From NCBI GenBank assembly GCA_900318255.1, contig ONJX01000015.1, positions 1 to 64,000 on the forward strand: a stretch of DNA of 64,000 nt. The letters run 5' to 3'. The notes under the pieces were generated by a model, which did no database searches, was not told where the DNA came from, and saw nothing but the letters and a program-made list of their open reading frames with translations. The DNA is from an uncultured Prevotellaceae bacterium. GTDB lineage: Bacteria; Bacteroidota; Bacteroidia; Bacteroidales; Muribaculaceae. Made by a program: the position numbers and the translations under genes. Positions 1 to 7,744 of the stretch are shown piece by piece (the stretch's first letter is position 1; each line of letters starts with the position of its first letter).

Positions 1-49
1 AAAAAACCGCTCAACTCGGGCGGACGCCCTCGTGAGCCGAAAAGCGATG

Positions 50-80
50 CAAAATTACTGCCGCCGCGCGACATGGCAAA
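50..80 (-). promoter_or_regulatory. Bacteroidales-type promoter firing leftward out of the window
   Basis: On the minus strand a -7 box TAATTTTG lies at 57-50 and a TTTG -33 element at 80-77, 19 bp apart, which fits the Bacteroidales sigma consensus (TTTG, about 20 bp, TAnnTTTG). The transcript would leave the window at its left edge, so the gene served is not visible. The stretch around the -7 box closely resembles the rpsL promoter region at 34894-34910. Confidence 0.6.
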
Positions 81-185
81 ATATTTCGCAAAGAAAATCG
101 CAAAAACAGGCGATTTTTAACACCTATTCACATTTCAGCCACCACCTTGAAGACATTTTAAAAGAAACACTGTGGCCAAATGCAC

Positions 186-290
186 GACACTGCCGCCCAA
201 AGGAGGGAGATTGCCGCCCCGAGGCTGGAGGCCACCGCCCAAAGGCAGGACACTGCCGCCCAAAAGAGGGAGAGTGCCGCCCAAAGCCAC
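186..290. repeat. 21-bp minisatellite, five copies
   Basis: The core CCGCCC recurs at 193, 214, 235, 256 and 277, exactly 21 bp apart, within a unit resembling CACTGCCGCCCAAAGGAGGG. Copies differ at several positions. The period keeps reading frame (seven codons), but the open frames across it are repeat-driven with no recognisable domain, so I treat it as non-coding. A small hairpin (TTGCGAG/CTCGCAA, 306-326) follows. Confidence 0.85.
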
Positions 291-334
291 TGTCATGCCC
301 GCCACTTGCGAGACTGACGCTCGCAATACCCACG

Positions 335-485
335 ACGCCAACGACACTCACCCACCCACGACGCCAACGACACCCACCCGCCCCCGACGGCAACTACACT
401 CACCTACCCCGACGGCAGCGACACCCACCCGCCCCGAGTCCAACGACACTCACCTACCCCGACGGCAGCGACACTCACCTAGCCC
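335..485. repeat. 25-26-bp minisatellite, six copies
   Basis: Units resembling CGACGGCAGCGACACTCACC recur with the GACA/TACA core at 343, 369, 395, 420, 445 and 470, i.e. steps of 26, 26, 25, 25 and 25 bp, with a degenerate partial unit near 485-500. The period does not preserve a reading frame, which argues against coding. With the adjacent 21-bp array it fills most of the gene-free first 629 bases; nothing else is evident there. Confidence 0.8.
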
Positions 486-629
486 GATGCCAACACTCCA
501 TTACCATAACACAAAAAACGACAACGGGCAACACATTATTATATATAAAGACTTAGCCACCGATGCAGCACACTTGCATTAGGCTTCGCGTCACGCTGAT
601 AAATTGCGAAATACTTGCTGACGCATTGT

Positions 630-1214
630 TTAGTGGTTTTTCTTGAATATCTCGAATTGCACACCGTTGACCTTGCCGCACACATAGGCGCCAACCTCGG
701 AGCCGTCAATATTCACTTTGCTCAGGAACAGCGGCTCCTGTGTGATGGCGAGGAAGCAAGAGAAAGTGGTACCCTTGCGCAGGCGTGTGCGCTCACTATA
801 GGTCACCTCGAAGTTTCCGGCGCCGTGGTATAGTGCCATCATCACCCGGCACGTCTGCCATGTGAATCGCACCTGGTCGCCTGGCATGAGGTCATCGAGC
901 ACGTCGATTTTGTTTTGCATGATAGGGTTGCTCTGCTGGTCGCCGTGGATGGAGTATTGCTCGGTGAAGTTCTGCCAGGAGGCATATCCGCAGAATCGTG
1001 CTAGGGACGTGAGCGTGAACTCGCGTGGCTCGACATCTTCTTTGACATATCCCCACATTCTCATCAATGTGGTCTTGCTCAGCCTCACATTAGTCTGCCG
1101 GGAGATTGTGTCACTTGCCAGCTCAAAGTCTTTAGGTGTAGTGGGCTTACGGTGCAGCGCTTCCTCCACCTGCTTGATGAGTCCTTGAATCAATGTGTTC
1201 TTATCGGTTTCCAT
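630..1214 (-). CDS. conserved hypothetical protein with HTH-like N-terminus
   Basis: A 194-residue soluble protein without signal peptide or membrane segment. Residues about 1-75 are helical and include an SRQTNVRLSKTTLMRMWGY stretch that looks like a recognition-helix region of a winged or helix-turn-helix domain, followed by FTLTSLARFCGYASWQNF. The C-terminal half (about 100-194) is beta-rich and ends in a short basic tail. I recognise the general type from Bacteroidota genomes but can name no function. It lies 59 bp downstream of the kinase gene on the same strand, so the two are probably co-transcribed, and it could be the kinase's output regulator; that is inference. Confidence 0.7.
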   Translation of the reverse strand: METDKNTLIQGLIKQVEEALHRKPTTPKDFELASDTISRQTNVRLSKTTLMRMWGYVKEDVEPREFTLTSLARFCGYASWQNFTEQYSIHGDQQSNPIMQNKIDVLDDLMPGDQVRFTWQTCRVMMALYHGAGNFEVTYSERTRLRKGTTFSCFLAITQEPLFLSKVNIDGSEVGAYVCGKVNGVQFEIFKKNH

Positions 1215-1273
1215 AAATTAATCTTTATATTAAACTGGCAGATAATGCAATTTTTGTCACTCCTAATCCTAAA

Positions 1274-2566
1274 TTATTTGATTCCATCAATACGTTTATT
1301 AATGTCTTGAATAATTCTGCCATTAGTTAATACTAAACTTTGGTATATAACGCTTATCTCTTTGTCACTGAAACGGGGTTTGAGGCTTTCTGTATAAGAA
1401 TTTATGAAATCAAAACCACCGTAAACGAGTTCCAAGTCTAAATATTCAGGGTCGGAGAGCGTGTCGAGATTCTGCTTAAGCTCTTTGCTGGGGAAAAACG
1501 CCTTCAGCTTACGCTCACCCTCCTCAATCGCTTGATTAATAGCCTGCTGCCTACTGTCCGAAGGTGTTGGTGTTGCAGTAGCCAATGGAGGCTCAATCGT
1601 TTCAGTCTCTTTCTTCTCTTGGATTTCTTGAGGAGTAGCAGTCGGAGTCAACGTGTCGCTTTGGTTACTTATATGGAATGCTGTATCGGCTGGTAGCGAC
1701 TGCGTCGGCGCTTGTGATGATTGGGCAGTTTTGTGGTTTCCTATTAATAAAAACAACATAACACTTACCGTGGCAAGCAGTGCCATTACTGCAGCGAAAA
1801 GCTTCCAGTTCCTGATGGCATTTATATGAGACATGGCATCGCGTAGCTGTGCTACGCTGTTATAACGCTTGTCGATAGGGCCCTTGCAGCAGTTCATTAC
1901 TTTGCGATAGCGGCGACTCACAGGCGGTATCATCTTTTCGAGAATGGCACCGAGGCTGTAGATGTCGTTGCGCACATCGGGCTCTCCACCAGCGGCTTGC
2001 TCAGGCGAGATATACCCCTGTGTGCCAGCGGCATGCTTGAAGATGGAATTGCTATCGGCATCGGCAAAGCCAAAGTCGATGATTTTCACTTGATTGCCCA
2101 CGCGGCTAATCATTATGTTAGATGGCTTGAGATCGCGATGCACAACGCCCTGCTGATGTATATATTCCACAGCATCGAGAATCTGCATAAACATGGCACG
2201 ACATTTCTTGCCGTCATCGGTTTGCTCAAGCCACTGCTCAAGTGTTTTTCCTTCGATATACTCCATGACGATGCACATCCCCACATTAGGCACATCGTCA
2301 AGAGAAACCGCTTGTACTATGCCAGGATGCATGAGCTTCATCATCGTATCAAATTCTTTGATGAGCATCTGGCGATGCGCCTCATCGGCATTATAGCGAG
2401 GAGCAATGCCTTTGAGAAGATACCAGCGACCGTAACGCATTGCTTTGTATAACACGTTGTGCTCATGCGCAGCTATCTCCTGCACGTTGGTAAACGCGCT
2501 ATCAATGCCATTGAAATTTCCATTGGCAAAAGGTCCTGAATCGTTGTCGTTAGAATATGCCATCAA
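1274..2566 (-). CDS. membrane-anchored Hanks-type Ser/Thr protein kinase
   Basis: A 430-residue protein kinase of the PknB/Hanks type. Visible motifs: probable ATP-binding Lys52 (YLLKG), alpha-C Glu near 71, HRDLKPSN at 143-150 (catalytic Asp145), DFG at 164-166, SPEQ at 187-190 and DIYSLG at 201-206, so it should be active; the glycine loop is poorly conserved. One transmembrane helix lies at about 255-276, followed by a Thr/Pro/Ser-rich linker and a roughly 100-residue extracytoplasmic domain of unknown fold. It probably relays an envelope signal by phosphorylating cytoplasmic targets. The divergent Thr/Lys-rich proteins across the 302-bp intergenic region are plausible substrates (inference). 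A second ATG three bases inside could also be the start. Confidence 0.9.
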   Translation of the reverse strand: MMAYSNDNDSGPFANGNFNGIDSAFTNVQEIAAHEHNVLYKAMRYGRWYLLKGIAPRYNADEAHRQMLIKEFDTMMKLMHPGIVQAVSLDDVPNVGMCIVMEYIEGKTLEQWLEQTDDGKKCRAMFMQILDAVEYIHQQGVVHRDLKPSNIMISRVGNQVKIIDFGFADADSNSIFKHAAGTQGYISPEQAAGGEPDVRNDIYSLGAILEKMIPPVSRRYRKVMNCCKGPIDKRYNSVAQLRDAMSHINAIRNWKLFAAVMALLATVSVMLFLLIGNHKTAQSSQAPTQSLPADTAFHISNQSDTLTPTATPQEIQEKKETETIEPPLATATPTPSDSRQQAINQAIEEGERKLKAFFPSKELKQNLDTLSDPEYLDLELVYGGFDFINSYTESLKPRFSDKEISVIYQSLVLTNGRIIQDINKRIDGIK

Positions 2567-2613
2567 GATCAGTGTCTCACATAATAAACAAGATGTTTGT
2601 TTTTATTATTCCA

Positions 2614-2621
2614 CAAAATTA
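2614..2621 (-). promoter_or_regulatory. putative -7 box of the kinase gene
   Basis: TAATTTTG on the minus strand, 48 bp upstream of the kinase start, matches TAnnTTTG. No clear TTTG lies at the expected -33 distance. Confidence 0.4.
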
Positions 2622-2664
2622 CTGCTTTTTTTCTATTTGATTAGGCTTTTCATTAAAAAACAAG

Positions 2665-2803
2665 AAAAGGAATTAAATGGAATTGATTGTGGAAAAGAAT
2701 GGAACAAAAACGGAATTGAAAGGAATAAGTTATGGAAAAGAATGGAATAGAATTACTCTTAAAAAAGGAATAAAATGGAATGGCGCAAGGAATAAAATGG
2801 AAC
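2665..2803. repeat. helically phased GGAA/GGAAT repeats in the divergent intergenic region
   Basis: GGAA occurs twelve times on the plus strand, starting at 2669, 2679, 2691, 2701, 2712, 2721, 2734, 2744, 2767, 2777, 2789 and 2799; eight of these are GGAAT. The steps are 9-13 bp apart except one of 23, so the motif faces one side of the helix over about 130 bp. The strand is almost pyrimidine-free. It sits between the kinase and the first H1-like gene and could be bent DNA or a multimeric binding site. Confidence 0.7.
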
Positions 2804-2826
2804 ACAATTCATCAAATTCTATTTTC

Positions 2827-2834
2827 TAAATTTG
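2827..2834 (+). promoter_or_regulatory. putative -7 box of the H1-like gene
   Basis: TAAATTTG fits TAnnTTTG and lies 35 bp before the ATG at 2869, immediately downstream of the phased GGAA array. No good -33 element is seen. Confidence 0.4.
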
Positions 2835-2868
2835 CAAAATCGTTATTTAACAAAAACTTTAAAAACTT

Positions 2869-3501
2869 ATGGCAGTAAAACGTAACACTGATGGAACAAT
2901 AGATAAGCGTACTAAGGAAGGAAAAACCATAGCAGAACGCATGGCAAAAGCGCGAGCTGCTCGTGCAAAAACCTCCACTACTAAGAAATCTACCAGTACA
3001 ACAACCAAAAAGACGACTGCAGCAAAATCTACCACTGCAGCAAAAAAGACAACAGTAAAGAAGACAGCTACTGTAGCCAAAAAGACAACAAGTGCTGCAA
3101 CATCGTCGGCTGGAAGTATCACTGTGACTGGTAACAAAAAGATTGGTACGCTGCAAAAGGAATTTAACAAGAAATTCCCATACCTTAGATTGGGTATATT
3201 CTATAGTTATGCCCGCCAACAGGTGAAAAAAGGAGAGACTATAACTCAGATAGATGGTGATAAAACCTTAGCATCGGTTCGCCGCGCAGACTCAGGCGGT
3301 ACGATTTCCATTGCAGGAAATAAGAAGATTTCTTCTCTGGAAAAAGAGTTTGACACAGCTTTTGGCCTCTATGCACAAGTTTGCTACACAGATAAAGATG
3401 GTAAGAGATATTATACAAGCGGGAGTAGTGATGCGATGACACTTTCGGCATTTAACGCTTTGTGCGAAAAGAACGGTTGTAAAAAAGGTGTTTATCGTTG
3501 A
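2869..3501 (+). CDS. lysine-rich H1-like protein with C-terminal two-repeat domain
   Basis: A 210-residue protein in two parts. Residues about 1-82 are extremely Lys/Ala/Thr/Ser rich, like histone H1 tails or bacterial Hc1/AlgP proteins; they open with a motif (TIDKRTKEGKTIAERMAKAR) found twice more in the protein at 4861. Residues about 83-210 hold two related segments (SITVTGNKKIGTLQKEF and TISIAGNKKISSLEKEF), each a predicted strand-helix-strand unit shared with the products at 4462, 7745 and 8236. Nucleic-acid binding by the basic tail is likely from composition; the role of the C-terminal domain is unknown. It is the first gene of the rightward run and faces the kinase gene; its many Thr/Ser residues make it a possible kinase target. 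Confidence 0.8.
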   Translation: MAVKRNTDGTIDKRTKEGKTIAERMAKARAARAKTSTTKKSTSTTTKKTTAAKSTTAAKKTTVKKTATVAKKTTSAATSSAGSITVTGNKKIGTLQKEFNKKFPYLRLGIFYSYARQQVKKGETITQIDGDKTLASVRRADSGGTISIAGNKKISSLEKEFDTAFGLYAQVCYTDKDGKRYYTSGSSDAMTLSAFNALCEKNGCKKGVYR

Positions 3502-3504
3502 AGA

Positions 3505-4398
3505 ATGAAAGAGGCAATAGTTGACATATTGAGGCATATTGCTGTTGATGAGCTAGCTGGTGAAAAAATCGACTTGTCGCAAGCCGACTACATAAATCAG
3601 CGAGCAATTATCAACTCTATCTTCAGGCAAGGTGAATACACTAAGGGACAATTAATATTGCGCCTTACGGTCATCGATTCGCTATACTCAACTAATGCTG
3701 CCTATAGCTACTTCTCTATCGAGGAAATGGCTGAGAAGATTCTGGCGTTAGGCACTCAACGGCAAGCACGTGACTATTTCTATAGTATTGCTTGCTTGGG
3801 CAAAGACAACAAAAAGCTGTTTGATGAGCCTTATGGCATTCAGAAAGATTTGCGAGAGGGCAGCAAGCAGATGTCGTTGTTGAGCAAGTATGCTTACTAT
3901 GAGCTGATGCAAGAGCCTCAACGCTACCCTAAAGGTTTCCCAATTTATGATCGCTTGGCGAGGGAAGCCTATCCCATCGTGTGCCGTATGCTCAAGTTGA
4001 AGCCTGTAGAACGATTGTCTCAGACTCCTGATATAGAACCATATATCAAGTGCATCAATCAATTGCGCAAAGAACTTTTTGCCAATGATGAGATGTTTCA
4101 TGGTTTTCAACAATTTGACGTCCTTGATGCCTATTTGTGGCGAATGGGAAAATTCAACGAAGGGAACTTGTCGTTACTTCTTGGCAGAGATGACTATTGC
4201 CAATTTATTCGCAACATTAAGCTGGATGCCGACACAATGGGCAAGGCATTACCCAGTGATCAATTCAATAAGCTGGTGTTGAAAGCACAAGCGCAAGCAC
4301 AAAGTCCCTTTGCAAAATGCTCAAATGAAGCTTACCTATCGTTATTATTGCAGCATTGGCGCATGTTTAATGCTCATGATCGTCATCCACTTGTTTAA
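3505..4398 (+). CDS. hypothetical protein, helical, in H1-like gene cluster
   Basis: A 297-residue soluble, mostly helical protein with no signal peptide or membrane helix, starting three bases after the preceding stop codon and so translationally linked to the H1-like gene. The segment GQLILRLTVIDSLYSTNAAY (about 52-71) looks like the core of a conserved helical domain, but I do not recognise the family. The C-terminal 130 residues are also helical, with no obvious catalytic motif. Its tight coupling to the H1-like gene suggests the two products act together. Confidence 0.7.
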   Translation: MKEAIVDILRHIAVDELAGEKIDLSQADYINQRAIINSIFRQGEYTKGQLILRLTVIDSLYSTNAAYSYFSIEEMAEKILALGTQRQARDYFYSIACLGKDNKKLFDEPYGIQKDLREGSKQMSLLSKYAYYELMQEPQRYPKGFPIYDRLAREAYPIVCRMLKLKPVERLSQTPDIEPYIKCINQLRKELFANDEMFHGFQQFDVLDAYLWRMGKFNEGNLSLLLGRDDYCQFIRNIKLDADTMGKALPSDQFNKLVLKAQAQAQSPFAKCSNEAYLSLLLQHWRMFNAHDRHPLV

Positions 4399-4461
4399 CG
4401 AAAATATTAATTTATTTAATTATAAATCTATTTATCATTAATTTAAAAACCTTTTAGAATT

Positions 4462-4809
4462 ATGGAAATTAAAATTGATGGACGACTTTTGGTGTCAACA
4501 CTTTGTGAACGCTTCAAAAAAGAGTTTGGTGGCACATTGAGAGTTTACAATGGCAACAGATGCTGTACTGGTGCCGAGAAGCTTGCCGACTTGGTAACTG
4601 CCACAGGAACCTACGAATGTCGTGGCAGCAAGACTGTCGCTGGTTTCATCAACGACATCAAAGAGAAATTTGGCTTGAAGGTGAAGGTTGCTTCTTGTGA
4701 CGACTGGGTTCTCGCTCTCGACAACATGACTCTCGCTAAGTTGCCCGAGATTCCAAAGAATGCGACAAAGAAGGATATGGAGTCGCTCAAATCAAAGTAT
4801 GCAAAATGA
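4462..4809 (+). CDS. small two-repeat-domain protein, paralogue A
   Basis: A 115-residue protein built of two similar halves: residues 1-50 (IDGRLLVSTLCERFKKEFGG, then TLRVY) and about 52-100 (RGSKTVAGFINDIKEKFG, then LKVKV). The pattern is strand, helix containing FKKxFG, strand with hydrophobic VY/KV. The product at 8236 aligns along its whole length (DGRMKVKSLKANFKKAFG, TLRVY), and the C-terminus of the protein at 2869 carries the same repeats. No known family comes to mind. It lies between the 297-residue protein and the short KR-rich gene, on the same strand. Confidence 0.75.
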   Translation: MEIKIDGRLLVSTLCERFKKEFGGTLRVYNGNRCCTGAEKLADLVTATGTYECRGSKTVAGFINDIKEKFGLKVKVASCDDWVLALDNMTLAKLPEIPKNATKKDMESLKSKYAK

Positions 4810-4860
4810 TGACTATTTAATTCAAATTAATTCTATTAACTTAAAAATTAAAGACAAATT

Positions 4861-5121
4861 ATGGCTGTAAAGAAAACCGCAAGTGGTACGGTAGATAAGC
4901 GAACCAAAGAGGGCAAAGCCATTGCTGCCCGCATGGCGAAGGCTCGTGCTGCACGTGCCAAAAGTAGTACAACTACAAATAAAAAAACTACTTTGAAAAA
5001 AACTCAGAGTGGAACTGTTGACAAACGCACCAAAGAGGGCAAGGCAATTGCAGCACGCATGGCAAAGGCCCGCAAGGCAAAGAATAGCCTTTCTAACCGA
5101 CTGAAGAGATTGTTTAGTTAA
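4861..5121 (+). CDS. short lysine/arginine-rich protein with duplicated H1-like motif
   Basis: An 86-residue, very basic protein made almost wholly of two copies of a roughly 32-residue motif, GTVDKRTKEGKAIAARMAKA, at about 9-28 and 51-70. The same motif begins the protein at 2869. The motif is predicted helical, with basic residues on several faces, and probably binds DNA, RNA or a membrane surface. The copies are nearly identical, indicating recent internal duplication. The gene sits between the two-repeat protein and the TerB-like gene on the same strand. Confidence 0.8.
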   Translation: MAVKKTASGTVDKRTKEGKAIAARMAKARAARAKSSTTTNKKTTLKKTQSGTVDKRTKEGKAIAARMAKARKAKNSLSNRLKRLFS

Positions 5122-5145
5122 ACCATGTAAATTGATTTTTTGACG

Positions 5146-5562
5146 ATGAAAACAGAAATAAATACATTAGCATCGCTTGTTGCTGCCATCGTTTGGAGCG
5201 ACGGAGAATACAGCGAAGTGGAGCGTGAAACCACCCAAGAGATCGTTGAGGCACTTGAGTTGCCTGGCGAGGAGTTTGAGAAACTGATTGTAGAAGCTCA
5301 AAAAGCAACAGAAAAACTTGACGAGAACGAGATTACCGATTTCTTGGTAAAACATGCCGAGAATGTTGATGAAGAGGAAATTGGCATTGTGTATGAGGTT
5401 CTCATGCAGATGGCCCTGTGTGATGGCGTGCTAACAGGCAACGAGGTTGACAACCTATTGGTTATTGCCGATGCTTTGGGTATGGACCAGACAACAGCTG
5501 TTCTTTTGCTCTGTGATATGGTGAAAGAAGAGGAAGATCTCGAGATTTCGTTTGAAGATTGA
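5146..5562 (+). CDS. TerB-like (tellurite-resistance family) acidic helical protein
   Basis: A 138-residue acidic, all-helical protein that fits the TerB-like fold: two similar helical halves with WSDGEYSEVE (near 20-29) and CDGVLTGNEV (near 88-97), the Asp/Glu-rich turns typical of the family. TerB-like domains belong to chemical-stress and defence-associated Ter systems and often partner membrane or kinase components. A TTG six bases upstream is open, but the ATG at 5146 is the likelier start. No terD or terC gene is in the window, so this is not a classical ter operon; it looks like one part of the surrounding kinase/OmpA cluster. Confidence 0.7.
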   Translation: MKTEINTLASLVAAIVWSDGEYSEVERETTQEIVEALELPGEEFEKLIVEAQKATEKLDENEITDFLVKHAENVDEEEIGIVYEVLMQMALCDGVLTGNEVDNLLVIADALGMDQTTAVLLLCDMVKEEEDLEISFED

Positions 5563-5598
5563 AAATCTTTATTATTAATCATAAAAATAAATAATATT

Positions 5599-5796
5599 AT
5601 GGCAAAAAAATCAGCAATTAGTGGAGAGTATATTATTACAGTTGAGGATTCTGGCTCAATCACAGTTCACCGTGTTTATGATAACACTATAGGCGCACTT
5701 CGTGAGATAGCTGAGAAGGTGGGCTTTGAATATGACGAGAAGTGGAATACTCGCACCTTCGGAAGTAAACTCGTCGATTTCCTTAATGAAGAATAA
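5599..5796 (+). CDS. small hypothetical protein
   Basis: A 65-residue protein with a beta-rich N-terminus (YIITVEDSGSITVHRVY) and a helical C-terminus (GALREIAEKVG, then KLVDFLNEE). No signal peptide or membrane segment. It lies 11 bp before the OmpA-domain gene and is probably translated with it. The compact strand-then-helix layout suggests a small folded adaptor; no family was recognised. Confidence 0.65.
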   Translation: MAKKSAISGEYIITVEDSGSITVHRVYDNTIGALREIAEKVGFEYDEKWNTRTFGSKLVDFLNEE

Positions 5797-5807
5797 AAGA
5801 TAACATC

Positions 5808-6758
5808 ATGGCAAATAAAATCAGAGTTTATGGTAAGGCGCAGAATCGCACCTGCCTTGGCATCATGCATGCCTACATGACAATGTTCCCTCATGCGACT
5901 CTTGACGACATTCGCAAGTCATTCCCTAATTCCATCAATCCCGACAAGGGAACAGATGAGATTTTCATCCCTGCCGAAGAAAAAGGTACTGATGCAAACT
6001 GGGACGGCTACTTCAAGAATGAAGACGAGCTGCTCACAATGGGCGATGGACAGAAAGTTTCGGTAGTAAAGATGTGGACCAAGCCCTCGTTCCAGCGCGC
6101 TATTGAGCAAGCTAAACTTTATGACATTGAGATTGCTCAGTTTGACCCTGCCGAGAAAGGCTTTGGCAAGAAAGGCTCGTTCTACTTGGAATTTCTTAAT
6201 GGCTATGTACCACCTCAACCCGAGGAGGAGAAGAAAAAAAAGAGAGTTATTCCACTTTGGCTCTGGCTCTTGCTGGGCGCCGCTCTGCTTGGACTTCTTG
6301 CATGGCTTGCACTTGGAAACAAGAAAGCTGAGCCCGAAGTGAAGGAGAAAATTGTGGAGAAAAAAGTTGTTGTGGAGAAAGAAGTTGTTGTTCACGACAC
6401 TGTATTTGTAGAGCAGATTGAGGAAATTGAGAAGAACTTCAACGCAGCACAGTTTGAGCAAGGAAAGGCCGACCTCAACGATGATGCAAAACTCGCTTTG
6501 CACGACTTGGCAAAAGTGCTGACTCGCAATCCAGAGCTCAAGCTGAGCATCGAGGGCCACACATCAAAGGAAGGCACCGAAGCTGTGAATCAAAAGCTGT
6601 CAGAAGCTCGCGCTCAAGCTGCGGTTGATTTCCTTGTCAACAAAGAGGGCATTGATCCCCAGAGACTGCAAGCCAAAGGCTTCGGTTCTTCTAAGCCCCT
6701 TTCACAGGACTCGTTGGAAGTTAACCGTCGCACTGAGTTTGTGATACTTGAGAAATAA
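5808..6758 (+). CDS. inner-membrane protein with periplasmic OmpA peptidoglycan-binding domain
   Basis: A 316-residue protein without signal peptide. Residues about 1-140 form an uncharacterised cytoplasmic domain (begins NKIRVYGKAQNRTC, ends SFYLEFLNGY); a Lys-rich stop-transfer stretch and one membrane helix (about 147-169, IPLWLWLLLGAALLGLLAWL) follow, then a charged Val/Glu/Lys coiled segment and a C-terminal OmpA domain (about 210-316) with the SEARAQAAVDFL and NRRTEFVI signatures. OmpA domains bind peptidoglycan, so this type of protein connects a cytoplasmic domain to the cell wall, as MotB-like proteins do. The neighbours (TerB-like, DUF697-like) suggest an envelope-associated complex. 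Confidence 0.85.
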   Translation: MANKIRVYGKAQNRTCLGIMHAYMTMFPHATLDDIRKSFPNSINPDKGTDEIFIPAEEKGTDANWDGYFKNEDELLTMGDGQKVSVVKMWTKPSFQRAIEQAKLYDIEIAQFDPAEKGFGKKGSFYLEFLNGYVPPQPEEEKKKKRVIPLWLWLLLGAALLGLLAWLALGNKKAEPEVKEKIVEKKVVVEKEVVVHDTVFVEQIEEIEKNFNAAQFEQGKADLNDDAKLALHDLAKVLTRNPELKLSIEGHTSKEGTEAVNQKLSEARAQAAVDFLVNKEGIDPQRLQAKGFGSSKPLSQDSLEVNRRTEFVILEK

Positions 6759-6770
6759 AATAATTATGCA

Positions 6771-7523
6771 ATGAAGAAAAGTGTCAACAAACTGCTCTTG
6801 TCAAGTGCTGAGATTCTAATAGCAAAGACAATTAATTCTCAAGCAAAAAAAATAATGCCTGAGCAGTTGGTTGATATTGTAAACAAGCATAGCAAGTTGG
6901 CTGCCGGCGCTGGCGCAGTGCCAGTGCCGGGAGTTGACTTGGTGTTAGGTGGTGCCGCCACAACAAAGATGTATAAAGACATCAACAAAATGATGGCGGT
7001 AGAATCTGGTTCAGCCTCGTTAAAGAGCATTGTTTCATCGCTCATGACATCGCTGGCAGCAAAGTTTACAAGTTCAGGGTTGGCGAGTTCTGTAAAGTGT
7101 ATTCCAGGCGTAGGGCAAATAGCAGGCTCTATGGTGGGGAGTATTACGCAGTATGTCTTCTCTTTATTATCAGGGTATATTTATTTTAATGCACTGTCTC
7201 TTCTTGTTGATAAGAAGGGCCACATCACACTCGACCATCTTGGCGATGCTATGGTTTCGTCGCTAAATAGTGAAGCAACTCAGCAATTCTTTGAAGCCAT
7301 CAAGGAGAATATAGTGTCAATCTATGAGTCCACAAAGAGTGGCGTGACATCAGTCTATACCTCGGCGACCGATGGCTTATCTACTGCCAAAGAAAAGAGC
7401 TCTGCTGCAATTTCGTCTGTAATAGGAAAAGCAGGAGAAACTGCATCTTCGGTATCGGCATCAATGAAGGTTTTTTTCAAAAAGAAAAAAACAAAAGAAG
7501 ACAAGAATGCTGAAGAGGGTTGA
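6771..7523 (+). CDS. DUF697/EcsC-like helical protein
   Basis: A 250-residue protein with a glycine-rich hydrophobic core: GAGAVPVPGVDLVLGGAATT (about 46-65) resembles the PxPG-containing hairpin of DUF697 (the GTPase-associated YcjF-like domain), and PGVGQIAGSMVGS (about 111-123) is similar. Both could be membrane-inserted amphipathic hairpins. No GTPase domain is attached. The tail (about 180-250) is Ser/Ala/Lys rich. The gene starts 12 bp after the OmpA-domain gene, so the two are probably co-expressed; a membrane-linked partner role is the best inference. Confidence 0.6.
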   Translation: MKKSVNKLLLSSAEILIAKTINSQAKKIMPEQLVDIVNKHSKLAAGAGAVPVPGVDLVLGGAATTKMYKDINKMMAVESGSASLKSIVSSLMTSLAAKFTSSGLASSVKCIPGVGQIAGSMVGSITQYVFSLLSGYIYFNALSLLVDKKGHITLDHLGDAMVSSLNSEATQQFFEAIKENIVSIYESTKSGVTSVYTSATDGLSTAKEKSSAAISSVIGKAGETASSVSASMKVFFKKKKTKEDKNAEEG

Positions 7524-7558
7524 TAAATAGATAAAACAATGAGAAACAATAACTAAAG

Positions 7559-7635
7559 AATTCTATAATTACACTCAAAATATATCGGATTTATATGGTT
7601 TAGGTTTAAAAGTGATTTTTGTCTATTATAGAATT
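7559..7635. repeat. 11-bp perfect inverted repeat in intergenic region
   Basis: AATTCTATAAT at 7559-7569 and ATTATAGAATT at 7625-7635 are perfect inverted copies 55 bp apart, in the 221-bp AT-rich gap between the DUF697-like gene and the gene at 7745. It may form a weak stem or bind a dimeric regulator. Nothing else is evident in this gap. Confidence 0.5.
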
Positions 7636-7744
7636 TATGGATAATATATTCTAGATTCTATTTAAAATAAATAAGTTAATCTCATTATTATAGTTCCTGT
7701 TTTAAGGTACGCATTTGACTTAATCTTAATAAAAACTTTAAATT

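Noticed and set aside
32..556. 174-codon frame across the start of the window
   Set aside because: Its translation is repeat-driven (Pro/Thr/Cys/His) and crosses two minisatellites with different periods; no start context or domain.
5146..5562. Classical tellurite-resistance operon
   Set aside because: Only a TerB-like gene is present; no terA, terC, terD or terZ.
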